A stretch of 64,000 nt of DNA, from contig SHWP01000005.1 of the NCBI GenBank assembly GCA_009693785.1, positions 38,797-102,796 on the forward strand, read 5' to 3'. The notes beneath the pieces are model-generated. The model searched no databases. It had not been told where the DNA came from and was given only the letters and a program-made list of their open reading frames with translations. The position numbers and the translations under genes are program-made. The number at the start of each line of letters is the position of its first letter. The first letter of the stretch is position 1. This document shows positions 30,391-39,761 of this stretch, one piece after another. The stretch is from Rhodospirillaceae bacterium. Lineage in GTDB: Bacteria > Pseudomonadota > Alphaproteobacteria > Rhodospirillales > Rhodospirillaceae.

Positions 30391-32187
30391 TTAATAAACG
30401 CGCGCTTTGGGGGGGATGTACTGCACTTCGTTGGTCAGCGTGTAGGTATGCACCGGGCGGTAATCGAGCTTCACTTTGTAGGCATCATCGATCCACGCCA
30501 AAGTGTGCTTCATCCAGTTGGCATCATCGCGATTGGGGTAATCCTCGTGCGCATGGGCGCCGCGGCTTTCGTGACGGGCGTCGGCCCCGCCGATGGTGGC
30601 CAAGGCGCAGGGGATGAGGTTATCGAGTTCCAGCGCTTCGATCAGGTCGGTGTTGAAAATCAGGCTGCGGTCCGACAAGCGCAAATCTTTCATCGTGCCC
30701 GCGATCTGGCCCATCATGTCCAAGCCCTCTTTGAGGGTCTTGGAGGTGCGGAACACGGCTGCATCGTTTTGCATGGTGCGCTGCATGCTCTTGCGGATCG
30801 CAGCCGTAGTCAGCGAGCCCTTGGCGTTGCGGATGCGGTCGAGACGACTGAGCGCCAAGTCCGAGGCATCTTTGGGTAGTGGCTTGTGTGTCGCGCCCGC
30901 TTTGACAATGTCCTTGGCGCGCAAGGCGGCCGCGCGGCCGAACACCACCAGATCGAGTAGGGAGTTGGTGCCCAAACGATTGGCGCCGTGCACCGACACG
31001 CAGGCCGCTTCGCCCACCGCCATGAGTCCAGGAAGCACATTGTCGGGCTTGCCCGGCAGCGGCTTGATCACTTCGGCCATGTAGTTGGTGGGCACGCCGC
31101 CCATGTTGTAGTGGACGGTGGGAAGCACCGGGATCGCGTTCTTAGTGGCATCGATGCCGGCAAAAATTTTCGCCGTCTCGGTGATGCCGGGCAGCCGTTG
31201 CCACAGCACGTCGGCACCCAGGTGTTCCAAGTGCAAGAGAATGTGATCTTTCTCGGGGCCGACGCCACGCCCCTCGCGGATTTCCATGGTCATGGAGCGC
31301 GAGACCACATCGCGTGAGGCTAAGTCCTTGGCGGTGGGAGCATAGCGCTCCATGAAGCGATCGCCCTCGGAATTGGTGAGGTAACCGCCCTCGCCGCGCG
31401 CACCCTCAGTGATCAGCACGCCCGCGCCATAGACCCCCGTGGGATGGAACTGCACGAATTCCATGTCCTGCAGCGGCAACCCAGCGCGCGCCACCATGCC
31501 GTTGCCATCGCCGGTGCAGGTGTGTGCCGAAGTGCACGAGAAGTACGCACGGCCATAACCGCCCGTGGCCAGCACCGTCATATGGGCGCGGAAGCGGTGA
31601 ATCGTACCCGTGGCCATATCGAGCGCCACGACACCGCGACAGCCTTCGGAGTCCATCATCAGATCGATGGCGAAATATTCGACGAAGAACTCGGCGTTAT
31701 GCTTGAGACTTTGCTGATAGAGCGTATGCAGAATCGCGTGCCCCGTGCGGTCGGCGGCCGCGCACGCGCGCTGCACCGGAGCTTCGCCGAAGTTGCGCAT
31801 ATGTCCGCCGAAAGGGCGCTGGTAAATTTTACCGTCAGGTGTACGCGAGAACGGCACACCATGATGTTCCAGCTCATATACGGCTGGAATGGCTTCGCGG
31901 CACATATATTCGATGGCGTCTTGGTCACCGAGCCAGTCGGAGCCCTTGACGGTGTCGTACATGTGCCAAACCCAATTGTCCTCGGCCATGTTGCCGAGCG
32001 CAGCCCCCACGCCGCCTTGGGCGGCAACCGTATGGCTGCGGGTTGGGAATACTTTGGTGATGCAGGCGGTTTTCAGGCCGCTTTGGACCATGCCAAACGT
32101 GGCGCGCAAACCAGCCCCGCCAGCGCCAACCACCACGACGTCGTAGTCATGATCGACAATTGTATAACCGGACGGTGAAGACGCCAT
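30391..32187 (-). CDS. sdhA: Succinate dehydrogenase flavoprotein subunit
   Basis: Catalytic subunit that oxidises succinate to fumarate at the inner membrane. 598 residues. FAD-binding GAGGAGLRA is at 21-29, the covalent FAD histidine is H52 in [10 protein letters not shown], and the active-site [20 protein letters not shown] follows near 250. Standard length. It lies 18 bases upstream of sdhB. Confidence 0.98.
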   Translation of the reverse strand: MASSPSGYTIVDHDYDVVVVGAGGAGLRATFGMVQSGLKTACITKVFPTRSHTVAAQGGVGAALGNMAEDNWVWHMYDTVKGSDWLGDQDAIEYMCREAIPAVYELEHHGVPFSRTPDGKIYQRPFGGHMRNFGEAPVQRACAAADRTGHAILHTLYQQSLKHNAEFFVEYFAIDLMMDSEGCRGVVALDMATGTIHRFRAHMTVLATGGYGRAYFSCTSAHTCTGDGNGMVARAGLPLQDMEFVQFHPTGVYGAGVLITEGARGEGGYLTNSEGDRFMERYAPTAKDLASRDVVSRSMTMEIREGRGVGPEKDHILLHLEHLGADVLWQRLPGITETAKIFAGIDATKNAIPVLPTVHYNMGGVPTNYMAEVIKPLPGKPDNVLPGLMAVGEAACVSVHGANRLGTNSLLDLVVFGRAAALRAKDIVKAGATHKPLPKDASDLALSRLDRIRNAKGSLTTAAIRKSMQRTMQNDAAVFRTSKTLKEGLDMMGQIAGTMKDLRLSDRSLIFNTDLIEALELDNLIPCALATIGGADARHESRGAHAHEDYPNRDDANWMKHTLAWIDDAYKVKLDYRPVHTYTLTNEVQYIPPKARVY

Positions 32188-32193
32188 GACAGA

Positions 32194-32589
32194 TCAACCT
32201 TTGAACGCAACAATCAAGATGGACACAATGCTGAGGGCGGCGAGCGCGTAGCACACAAAATTCACCAGCATGTTGACGACGATGCGCGGGCCGTGGCCAG
32301 GAATGTAATCTTCAACTACCACCTGCACACCCAGTTGCGCGTGATGAAATGACACACCCAGCAACAAAATCATCACCGTGACGTGAATCGGGTTGGAGAA
32401 CCAGCTGACGAAACCAGCATAGCCGGTGTTCGATAGCCGCACTAACGTCGCCACCAGCCAGATCGACAGTGGCACCAAGGCCACGGCTGTGACGCGCTGT
32501 GCCCACCAATGATGTACGCCCTCTTTGGCAGAGCCGAGCCCGCGAGCTTGACCGAGGGGCGAGCGTAGCGATGCGCGTTTGAGAGTCAT
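32194..32589 (-). CDS. sdhD: Succinate dehydrogenase membrane anchor SdhD
   Basis: Hydrophobic anchor of complex II, 131 residues, with three membrane spans at about 34-52, 65-82 and 103-125. HHAQLGVQVVVEDYIPG holds the haem and quinone-site residues (His, Asp, Tyr) of the family. GLGSAKEGVHHWWAQRVTA in the N-terminal part is the typical SdhD leader. Six bases before sdhA. Confidence 0.95.
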   Translation of the reverse strand: MTLKRASLRSPLGQARGLGSAKEGVHHWWAQRVTAVALVPLSIWLVATLVRLSNTGYAGFVSWFSNPIHVTVMILLLGVSFHHAQLGVQVVVEDYIPGHGPRIVVNMLVNFVCYALAALSIVSILIVAFKG

Positions 32590-32599
32590 GGGTTGCTCC

Positions 32600-33019
32600 T
32601 CACGCCACGAGCCAGGTGATCACGGTGAGCGCAAGCGCCACCATGATGACGATTTGATTGGTGCGGTTAGTATCGGAAATCTCAAAACCCTTGCCTGCAT
32701 CCCAAAATAAGTGGCGCACGCCCGTACAGAGATGAAAATAAAACGCCAACGAAAAGCCAAACAAAATAAGTGTGCCGAACCACGAACCAATGAAGGCCAT
32801 CGCTGTGGCATAGGCCGGTTCACCAAACGCCGCAGCGGTCAGCCACCATGTGAGCAACAACAGGCCAAACACCAGACCAACGCCCGTAACACGATGTCCG
32901 GCAATGGACAGCATTGCGGCCAATGGCATTCTGTAAATTTCCACATGCGGCGACATCGGCCGGTGACCCGGCAGCGCGCCAATTGCCCGCGTGGCAGTGG
33001 GTTTAGAGGCGGTGGACAT
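32600..33019 (-). CDS. sdhC: Succinate dehydrogenase cytochrome b556 subunit
   Basis: Haem-carrying anchor subunit, 139 residues from ATG 33019. RPMSPHVEIYRMP then SIAGHRVTGVGL are the SdhC N-terminal signature, and FHLCTGVRHLFWDAG near 100 carries the haem ligand. Three spans are predicted. The frame extends to 33067, but the extra residues are not SdhC-like. First gene of the operon; a sigma-70-like promoter is proposed upstream. Confidence 0.95.
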   Translation of the reverse strand: MSTASKPTATRAIGALPGHRPMSPHVEIYRMPLAAMLSIAGHRVTGVGLVFGLLLLTWWLTAAAFGEPAYATAMAFIGSWFGTLILFGFSLAFYFHLCTGVRHLFWDAGKGFEISDTNRTNQIVIMVALALTVITWLVA

Positions 33020-33083
33020 GTCGGCCAAACCCCGATGTTTGCAAGGAATTCCAATGTCTTCGGCCACCCCGGCCGAGAGAATA

Positions 33084-33113
33084 GATGTAACTCCGGGCGC
33101 GCCGGGAAGTCAA
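33084..33113 (-). promoter_or_regulatory. Candidate sigma-70 promoter for sdhCDAB
   Basis: On the minus strand TTGACT (33113-33108) is 18 bases from TACATC (33089-33084), about 65 bases before the sdhC ATG. The -35 is close to consensus, the -10 only fair. Confidence 0.35.
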
Positions 33114-33150
33114 ACGGACAAGGCGGGCCTGATCGTTATAAAACAGCCCC

Positions 33151-34137
33151 TTAAGCCTTACTCGCGGACAGGACCAAACCACGCTCGCCCGCGATGCGCG
33201 TGGGAAAGCTATGGCGGTCGATGTGACCAATCAGGGTTAGGGCGAGGTCTTGCATGAACGTGGCGTCACCAAAGTGCCAGGAATGGGACAGATTTCCAGG
33301 CACGCCGGTTTGTTTGTTCGTTTTCCCATCCCAGTTCTTCTTCCAGTGAAGCCCGCAATCGATATTCACGGCCGAGGCTGGCGCATCGTCGGGTAAACCC
33401 ACCCGCCCAGCACGCGGGGCAACCCCCGCCCGCTTGATGTTCGACACTTGAAGGGCGTTGTCGTAGGGGCTGGAGTAATTGGTAATGCGGTGGGCATGGC
33501 GATACAGCGATTCTGATTCCGGGTTTCCAGCCTGCATGCTGCGCGCCGAGACATCGGCGCCAATCAATGCCAGCTGATTCACCGTCCAATTAATCGAAGA
33601 GATACTGCGATCATCAGCATCGTCAAACGCCTCGCGAATGACATAGGCCCCGGTCGAATGACCGAGCAGATGAACCGAGATATCGCACTTGGTCTCGTCT
33701 TGGTATTTCTGGCTGTGGGCGAGCGGCAAGATTCCGTCAGACACCAATTGCATGGCGGTTGTTTTGGCATCCACGCGATCCTCAAGATAATTCAGCATCC
33801 AATCGCCCGAGGGCCAGTCGAAGCTAACCACCTCGCCTTCGTATCCGTATTTCCATAGCCCGTTTTGCAGCAAGTCATGCCGCTTCAAGACTTCCGGTGG
33901 GTTGTTGTTGTAGCCATGGATAAAAATGAGAACGTTGCCAACGGCATAACCTTGTTCATCCTTTCCGGTTTCGGCGGCAGCGGACAGTTTGGCCAACCAA
34001 TCCTTTCGGCTGAGGGCATACTTCTTATGAATGTCGCCCTTACCCGGAATTTCGAGATACGTTGTCGCGCCTGGTTCAGTGCCAGGTTCGCCTGTTTTTT
34101 TCCAATCGCGTGCGCAAATCACATATCGGCTCGCCAT
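33151..34137 (-). CDS. Alpha/beta hydrolase of the DUF900 type
   Basis: 328 residues from ATG 34137. FIHGYNNN at 72-79 is the oxyanion-hole region and GHSTGAY at 159-165 has the nucleophile S161; an Asp and His for the triad are expected near 200 and 300, of which the SWHFGDATF histidine is a candidate. No signal peptide is present at this start. The frame stays open to 34386, over the start of the array gene on the other strand, so the start is uncertain. Substrate unknown; DUF900 members are hydrolases without a defined role. Confidence 0.75.
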   Translation of the reverse strand: MASRYVICARDWKKTGEPGTEPGATTYLEIPGKGDIHKKYALSRKDWLAKLSAAAETGKDEQGYAVGNVLIFIHGYNNNPPEVLKRHDLLQNGLWKYGYEGEVVSFDWPSGDWMLNYLEDRVDAKTTAMQLVSDGILPLAHSQKYQDETKCDISVHLLGHSTGAYVIREAFDDADDRSISSINWTVNQLALIGADVSARSMQAGNPESESLYRHAHRITNYSSPYDNALQVSNIKRAGVAPRAGRVGLPDDAPASAVNIDCGLHWKKNWDGKTNKQTGVPGNLSHSWHFGDATFMQDLALTLIGHIDRHSFPTRIAGERGLVLSASKA

Positions 34138-34264
34138 GTTCGCCCACTTATATTCAATCGCTTCATCATAGATTTTCTTTTGGACAAGGAACACGATCAA
34201 CTGTTTGATTGGGCAACTGTTTGATTGGGGTCTTGAGCCTCGACACGGCCCTGGGGAGGGTTTC

Positions 34265-35056
34265 TTGGCGACTCGGCTGACAGCAGCATTAGTAACACTA
34301 TGCATTTCCCTGATTTGGGCTTGCCTGAGCGTTTCAAAGGCACAAATGCCGCAAACACAGCCGGAAAATGCTGGGCCCAACACCAATATCGTCCGCTGGG
34401 CGCGCGGAACCTATGACTACCGCACGATTTCCGATCAACGGCTACGCGGAACTGAAAATTGGCAGTTGTTTGTGTACCGCGACGGTTCGCGCCAGATGAT
34501 CATGTGGCACGATGTCTTTGCCACCAATACCCAATTTACTGGGTTCATGCGGGTCGATGACAAATTGCGGCCCGTGGAAGCCTTTGTCGAGTTTTGGACA
34601 CAAGGCAAGTTCAAGGGATCGGGCTCGGTTGTGTTCGCCAAGGGCAGAATGATCTTGAACTCGATGGGCTCGCAAGGCTCAATCACTCAAGAAGTAGCTA
34701 CACCAGCCGAGTACTCAATCAGTCTGCATCCCATCGCCAGCGATTGGTGGCACTATTGGTATTACGACCACACTAAGGGGGGCTCGCAAATCAGCCGGTA
34801 TTACTCGCTTGAGGCGGGCCGCGATTTGGGCCAGCCGTTGACCGCGCGGCAGATCGAAACCGAGCAGGCCGCCGCAGGCGAGGAGCAAATCAGCGTGCCT
34901 GCGGGAACATTCAAAGCGATAAAGTACATCAGCGGCACTTCAGCGGCATGGATCAGCGGCCCTGACGCGATGTTGGTGAAATCCTCTTCCCCCAAGAGCG
35001 ACCGGGAGTATGTTCTCATGCACCTGGAAACTGGAACGAACGAGGTGAAGAAGTGA
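34265..35056 (+). CDS. Secreted protein of unknown family, paralog 1 of 5
   Basis: 263 residues from TTG 34265, with GGGGAGGG at 34253-34260. The signal peptide is about 27 residues ending SVSKAQ. The mature part begins PENAGPNTNIVRWARG and has RDGSRQMIMWHD, RPVEAFVEFW, SLHPIASDWWHYWYY and ISVPAGTFKAIKY, positions shared with the next four genes. No cysteine in the mature part. No family recognised; the VPAGTF strand recalls DUF3108 and LolA-like beta folds (weak). It opens the array and overlaps gene 2 (GTGA). Likely exported to the periplasm or outside. Confidence 0.75.
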   Translation: MATRLTAALVTLCISLIWACLSVSKAQMPQTQPENAGPNTNIVRWARGTYDYRTISDQRLRGTENWQLFVYRDGSRQMIMWHDVFATNTQFTGFMRVDDKLRPVEAFVEFWTQGKFKGSGSVVFAKGRMILNSMGSQGSITQEVATPAEYSISLHPIASDWWHYWYYDHTKGGSQISRYYSLEAGRDLGQPLTARQIETEQAAAGEEQISVPAGTFKAIKYISGTSAAWISGPDAMLVKSSSPKSDREYVLMHLETGTNEVKK

Positions 35057-35808
35057 ATCTTTTCGTCATCGCCTGTTTGGCTTTTTTAAGTGTTTGCGGC
35101 TGGGCGAACGCACAGCCTGCACCTGAGTCAGAAAACACGGGGGCCAATAAAAACATTACGCGCTGGTCGAGCGGCGAGATTTTGTATCAAACCGCGAAGG
35201 ATAAAACGAAACGCGGCAGCGAGCGTTGGACCATCCTGGTTCACCCTGACGCGACCCGCACGTTAATCACCTACAACGACATCTTCGCACGCAATGTCAT
35301 CATGAACGTTGTGATGCGGGTGAGTGCTAGCTTTCGGCCCATCGAAGCATATACGGCCTATTGGAATGATGGCGGGCTCAAAGGCGCAGGAACGTTCAGG
35401 GTGACCGGGAACCAAATGACCGCCGTCATTGATGGTCCGTCAGGGCATTTTACACAGCAAGTGTTTGCGCCAGATCGATTTTCGTTGCTGACGCACCCCC
35501 TGGCGCCCGATGGATGGCACGGAGGAACTTATGATAAAAAAGTCGGCGGAGCCCAACACATCGGAATGCTTAACATTGATGCGATCTCCACGCCCGGCCA
35601 GCCGGTGTTAGCGTCGGTGTTCGAACAGACATGGGAACTGCTGGGCGAAGAGAAAATCAGCGTTCCGGCCGGAACGTTCCCAACCGAACATTACCGCGCT
35701 AATGATTTTGATGTATGGGTCACGGGGCCAGACCGGGTACTGGTGAAATACCTATGGCCCCAAGCTGATCGCGAGTACCTTTTAGTCGATTATAAAACAG
35801 GACCCTGA
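35053..35808 (+). CDS. Secreted protein of unknown family, paralog 2 of 5
   Basis: 251 residues from GTG 35053, overlapping the previous stop. Signal peptide of about 20 residues, cleavage after NA-Q. The mature protein shows SENTGANKNITRWSSG, VHPDATRTLITYND, RPIEAYTAYW, LTHPLAPDGWHGG, ISVPAGTFPTEHY and DVWVTGPDRVLVKYLWPQ. It lacks the PDGSR of its paralogs (PDATR). Eight bases separate it from paralog 3. Function unknown. Confidence 0.76.
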   Translation: MNLFVIACLAFLSVCGWANAQPAPESENTGANKNITRWSSGEILYQTAKDKTKRGSERWTILVHPDATRTLITYNDIFARNVIMNVVMRVSASFRPIEAYTAYWNDGGLKGAGTFRVTGNQMTAVIDGPSGHFTQQVFAPDRFSLLTHPLAPDGWHGGTYDKKVGGAQHIGMLNIDAISTPGQPVLASVFEQTWELLGEEKISVPAGTFPTEHYRANDFDVWVTGPDRVLVKYLWPQADREYLLVDYKTGP

Positions 35809-35816
35809 GGAAGGAG

Positions 35817-36608
35817 ATGATGATGAGAACAATTTTATCAATCGGGGCCGCGCTGTTTTTTTGGGGTGCGGCAAGCACCGCGAGCGCACAAGTTCAAGCA
35901 AGCCCAACGCCTGAAAATACCGGGCCTAACAGCAACATCGTGCGTTGGGCCGAGGGTAAATACATTTATCGTACTGCTGACGGCAAACGCGAGCGCGCCT
36001 GGGAGCGGTTTCATCTCAACACGCACCCCGATGGCTCACGCACCATCATCATGTGGCACGACTTGTACGCACGGAATAATCAATTCACCGTGGTGGTGCG
36101 CGTGGCCGAGAACTACCGCCCAATACAAGCCTACCTGAGCTATTGGTCGCCGAATGGCTATAAGGGTTCGAACCTGATCAACATCATGGGCGATAAACTG
36201 ACCGCCATTACCAACGGCCCACAAGGCTTGATCACGCAGTCAATCTCGGTGCCTGAGAATGTATCTATCGGTACGCACCCTGTAGCGGCAGACGGCTGGC
36301 ATTCCTGGTATGAGGACAAAAACGCCAAGGGTATGCAAAAGGGTACCCTCTATTCGATCGAGGCCACCGCCGATAATTCCAAACCGCCGTTGGGAACATC
36401 GATACCGTTTGAGTTTGAACGCTTAGGCAAAGAAAAGATCACAGTGCCAGCCGGTACATTCGATGTGATCAAATACAAACTGGGTGAAGGCGGCAGCGAA
36501 GCCTGGGTCATGGAACAGGACCGCTTGATGGTGCGAGTTTTGAACGGCGCACGTGGGTTTGAGTATCTGCTGACGGAATTTAAAGCCGGCAACAACGCTA
36601 AAAAATGA
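35817..36608 (+). CDS. Secreted protein of unknown family, paralog 3 of 5
   Basis: 263 residues. GGAAGG sits just upstream of ATG 35817. Signal peptide to about 24 (ASTASAQ). It is the closest relative of paralog 1: PENTGPNSNIVRWAEG, HPDGSRTIIMWHD, IQAYLSYW, THPVAADGWHSW and ITVPAGTFDVIKY. Its C-terminal strand differs (WVMEQDRLMVRV rather than WVTGPD). The stop overlaps paralog 4 by four bases (ATGA). Confidence 0.76.
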   Translation: MMMRTILSIGAALFFWGAASTASAQVQASPTPENTGPNSNIVRWAEGKYIYRTADGKRERAWERFHLNTHPDGSRTIIMWHDLYARNNQFTVVVRVAENYRPIQAYLSYWSPNGYKGSNLINIMGDKLTAITNGPQGLITQSISVPENVSIGTHPVAADGWHSWYEDKNAKGMQKGTLYSIEATADNSKPPLGTSIPFEFERLGKEKITVPAGTFDVIKYKLGEGGSEAWVMEQDRLMVRVLNGARGFEYLLTEFKAGNNAKK

Positions 36609-37351
36609 GGCGCGCTGCTCATTCCCTCGCGCTTGGCTTTGGCCTGTTGGCATCGTTTGCCCAGGCCGAGCCAACGCCGACGCCAAATGCAAACGTCACG
36701 CGCTGGGCTACGGGAACCATTGCCTACCGGGTTAAAAGCACGGGCGCCGTGAACGGCTATGAGACTTGGCGACTATCGGTGCACCCCGATGGTTCACGTA
36801 CCATGGCGGCAACGGTGCAATATTCGCCGCGCGATATTCAGCGCCATGTGATCCATCGTATCGACGCACAATTACGTCCTCTCGATACTTACGCGTTGTA
36901 TTGGATTGATGGGCAGTGGCGCGGCACGGCCTTGGTGACACGCGGCAACGGCGAACTTAATGTCAGCGCCAATACACCGGAGGGGCCGCTCTCGCAAAAC
37001 CTTAAAGCCCCCGAGCACATTACCATTGTTCCCCACGTGCTGGCCGTCGATTCGTGGCGGGCCCTGATGGTTGATAAGACTAAACCCGGTCCCCAAGCCA
37101 TCGCCTCATACGGTTTCGATGCCACTGCCCAAGGCGTGACATCATTGCTGGGTAAGGCGATGAATTATCGCTTGACCTACAACGGCCCGGAGCAAGTGAC
37201 GGTGCCCGCAGGCACATTTGCGAGCGATCATTTCCGCATCGAAGATACGGTGGATATCTACGTGACGAGCCAAGACGCCATTGTGGTGAAATTTGTCTAT
37301 GCCGCCATCGACCGCGAACATTTGTTGATCGACTACACGAAAGGGCCTTAA
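36605..37351 (+). CDS. Secreted protein of unknown family, paralog 4 of 5
   Basis: 248 residues with a signal peptide to about 20 (ASFAQA). TPNANVTRWATG, VHPDGSRTMAATVQY, RPLDTYALYWIDGQWRG, DSWRALMVDK, VTVPAGTFASDHFRIED and VDIYVTSQDAIVVKF. It is closer to paralog 5 than to 1-3: both have GAVxGxExW early and VQRHV or IQRHV where 1-3 have IMWHD or TYND. Two bases before paralog 5. Confidence 0.76.
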   Translation: MRRAAHSLALGFGLLASFAQAEPTPTPNANVTRWATGTIAYRVKSTGAVNGYETWRLSVHPDGSRTMAATVQYSPRDIQRHVIHRIDAQLRPLDTYALYWIDGQWRGTALVTRGNGELNVSANTPEGPLSQNLKAPEHITIVPHVLAVDSWRALMVDKTKPGPQAIASYGFDATAQGVTSLLGKAMNYRLTYNGPEQVTVPAGTFASDHFRIEDTVDIYVTSQDAIVVKFVYAAIDREHLLIDYTKGP

Positions 37352-37353
37352 CG

Positions 37354-38112
37354 ATGCGCTTTCTCAGCCTCGTTGCATTATTTGTGCTCTTGGCAAATAC
37401 CGCCACGGCCCAAACTGAACCCAATCCCGTCATCGGCGGCGCCAATGCCAATGTCGTGCGCGCGGCCAAAGGCACGATTGTATACAGCGTGCTTAGTTCA
37501 GGCGCGGTACTTGGCGACGAGAATTGGAACCTGACCGTGCACCCCGATGGTTCGCGCACCATGCAGGCCATCAACCGTTACGGCAGTCCTGGCGTGCAGC
37601 GTCATGTGACGTATCGCGTGGATGCCAAATTCCGGCCCATCGAGGCTTACCTATTATATTGGGTGGGCGGCAAATGGCGCGGCTCGGGGCTGTTTAGCGT
37701 GCATGGCGATCAACTCACCGCCGTGGCCAACACACCCAATGGCCAACTCACTCATAACCTAACAGTGCCCGAGAATTTCTCGTTCATCCCCCACCCCCTC
37801 AGCACCGATGCCTGGCACATGTCGTATTATGACAAGGCCAAGGAAGGCGAGCAGACCATTACTGTATATGACATGGATGCCGGGGCAGCGGGGCCCCAGG
37901 CGTTGCTGGGCCGACTGTACCAACAGAAAATAAAGTTCATCGGCGCTGAGCAAGTCACCACCAAAGGCGGGGCTTTCGCCACAGACCATTTCAAGATTGA
38001 AAACGCAGTCGACGTTTACGTTACGGGGCCCGATGCCATTTTGGTGAAGTTCCTATGGACCCCCGCGGACCGGCTTTATGAGCTGGTCAAACTTGAACAA
38101 ACATCCCAATGA
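37354..38112 (+). CDS. Secreted protein of unknown family, paralog 5 of 5
   Basis: 252 residues, signal peptide to about 19 (NTATAQ). GANANVVRAAKG replaces the RW of the others with RA, VHPDGSRTMQAINRY and RPIEAYLLYWVGGKWRG are kept, but the VPAGTF strand has become TTKGGAFATDHFKIEN. VDVYVTGPDAILVKFLW is intact. The loss of VPAGTF suggests relaxed or changed function. No terminator is obvious; the methyltransferase follows 73 bases later. Confidence 0.76.
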   Translation: MRFLSLVALFVLLANTATAQTEPNPVIGGANANVVRAAKGTIVYSVLSSGAVLGDENWNLTVHPDGSRTMQAINRYGSPGVQRHVTYRVDAKFRPIEAYLLYWVGGKWRGSGLFSVHGDQLTAVANTPNGQLTHNLTVPENFSFIPHPLSTDAWHMSYYDKAKEGEQTITVYDMDAGAAGPQALLGRLYQQKIKFIGAEQVTTKGGAFATDHFKIENAVDVYVTGPDAILVKFLWTPADRLYELVKLEQTSQ

Positions 38113-38185
38113 GCGTGGACAAGACGCCGCCTAAAACGGGATAATCGGGTCATAGCGATTCGCGATCCTAAGTTTGGAGGCCCCC

Positions 38186-39385
38186 ATGACCGAGAATGTC
38201 GATCACGACCTAAAGGTGAGCTACACGCGCGACGAAACGGCGCGGCAGCACTTTGTGTCGGGCATGCGCAGCTATATTCTCAATCACCTCGCCGGAAACT
38301 TGCGCACCGTTTATGCCAAAAAAGTTGAGCCCGCGTTCAAAAATAAAAATAAGCGCGCGCCCAAGACTGCGCCGGAAATTCACAAGGCGCTGAAGGACGA
38401 GACCGTTTTTAAGTTTTATTCTGCTTTGCGCTGCAATACGCAGGAAATGGTATGGCGCAGCGTCATACCCGGGGTGGAGCGCGAGGTCGACGAATTGGCC
38501 ATGCGCGCCAAGGTGCTTAACCAATCCGATGAGAAAGCTAAAGGCACCGTGCGCACCGACCCCAAGCTGCAAATTCCGCGCAACGTCTCGGAGCTTGACG
38601 TTCACCTGATGCCAGGGGGCTATCACGAAGAACGCGTAGCCGGAGACGTGTCGCAGGGCGCCATCTATGACAACGGCTTGTCGGTGTTCGCCATGGGCCT
38701 GTTGGGCCCGCGCATGGATGACATCACGCAGTCCGTGTCTACTTTTTTCGCCAAGCGCTACCCTGACTTCAAACCCAGGCGCATTCTCGACTTGGGCTGC
38801 TCGATCGGTCACTCATCGCTGCCGTGGAAAGAGCGTTATCCCGAGGCCGAGGTGTTTGGCATTGATGTGGGCGCGCCCTTGGTACGCTATGCTCACGCCC
38901 GCGCGCAAAGTTACGGCGTGACGGCGCATTTCGAACAGAAAGACGCCGAGAATACCGGCTTTGCCGATGAATCATTCGACGTGATTTATTCGTGCATGTT
39001 CTTGCATGAAGTGCCCAAGCGCGGCATCCGCAATATTTTCAAAGAGGCGCGCCGGTTGCTTAAGCCTGGCGGCGTCATGCTTCATTACGAACTACCGCCC
39101 AACAAAATGCTCACGGCCTATGACGGGTTCTATTTGGACTGGGACAGTTTCTATAACAAGGAGCCTTACTATAAGCCCTTCCGCGACATGGATCCGGAAG
39201 AGGAATGCAAGGTCGCAGGATTCAAAACCTCCAAGTTCTTCCAATATGTCGTGCCCAGCATGAGTTTTTATGGCGAGAAAGCGGTGACCGAGGCCGTCAG
39301 CCATACCAAGACCGAAGGCGACAGCAATGTCGGCCGCTTTGCCGATGGCGTGCGCTGGTACACCTTCGGGGCTTGGAAACAGTAA
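38186..39385 (+). CDS. Class I SAM-dependent methyltransferase
   Basis: 399 residues from ATG 38186, preceded by GGAGG at 38176-38180. The N-terminal ~200 residues are a helical domain I do not recognise. The Rossmann fold begins with RRILDLGCSIGHSSL near 201-215 (motif I, SAM binding), then GIDVGAPLVRYAH, DVIYSCMFLHEV (motif IV) and RLLKPGGVMLHYE. Methyl acceptor unknown; the C-terminal YDGFYLDWDSFYNKEPY may form the substrate lid. It follows the paralog array in the same direction; a link is possible but not shown. Confidence 0.82.
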   Translation: MTENVDHDLKVSYTRDETARQHFVSGMRSYILNHLAGNLRTVYAKKVEPAFKNKNKRAPKTAPEIHKALKDETVFKFYSALRCNTQEMVWRSVIPGVEREVDELAMRAKVLNQSDEKAKGTVRTDPKLQIPRNVSELDVHLMPGGYHEERVAGDVSQGAIYDNGLSVFAMGLLGPRMDDITQSVSTFFAKRYPDFKPRRILDLGCSIGHSSLPWKERYPEAEVFGIDVGAPLVRYAHARAQSYGVTAHFEQKDAENTGFADESFDVIYSCMFLHEVPKRGIRNIFKEARRLLKPGGVMLHYELPPNKMLTAYDGFYLDWDSFYNKEPYYKPFRDMDPEEECKVAGFKTSKFFQYVVPSMSFYGEKAVTEAVSHTKTEGDSNVGRFADGVRWYTFGAWKQ

Positions 39386-39397
39386 GGCACGGCCAGA

Positions 39398-39754
39398 ATG
39401 TTCGCAGCAAAAGTCAAAAAGACGCAGACCAAACTGCGTTACGGCGTGAAAGGCAAACAGATCAAGTTTTTCGATGCCCAGGGCGTCGATGAGTTGGTAT
39501 CGATCTGCATGACGCTGGCCCAAGAATTGTGGGTGGTGAAGGAACGCCTGGCCACAGTAGAAGCTGCCGCCGCCAAGAAAGGCGTTATCTTGGGCGACGA
39601 AGTGGAAGGCTATGCTTTCACTCCCGAACAGCGCGCGGTGATGGAGGAGGAAAAGGCCAAGTTCATCGACCGGGTGTTCTTCACGCTGCGCGAACAGTCC
39701 GAAGCATTGGAGATCGACGCCAAGGACGAACCCGACCCGCCGAAGTTGCCGTAA
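39398..39754 (+). CDS. Small conserved-looking protein of unknown function
   Basis: 118 residues, no family recognised. Basic N-terminus (KVKKTQTKLRYGVKGKQ), then a helical middle (about 30-60, TLAQELWVVKERLATVEAAAA) that could be a short coiled coil, and an acidic C-terminus (EEEKAKFIDRVFF then DAKDEPDPPKLP). Codon use resembles the neighbours. AAGG lies about ten bases before the ATG, 12 bases after the methyltransferase stop, so the two are likely cotranscribed. No membrane segment or signal peptide. Confidence 0.62.
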   Translation: MFAAKVKKTQTKLRYGVKGKQIKFFDAQGVDELVSICMTLAQELWVVKERLATVEAAAAKKGVILGDEVEGYAFTPEQRAVMEEEKAKFIDRVFFTLREQSEALEIDAKDEPDPPKLP

Positions 39755-39761
39755 GTCATCT

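Noticed and set aside
29902..30879. 325-codon plus-strand frame over sdhB and sdhA
   Set aside because: It is antisense to two certain genes; its length reflects GC-rich codon shadow, it has no ribosome binding site or known motif.
34265..38112. CRISPR array or repeat-in-toxin locus behind the regular spacing of similar units
   Set aside because: The repeats are full diverged genes with signal peptides, not short identical repeats.
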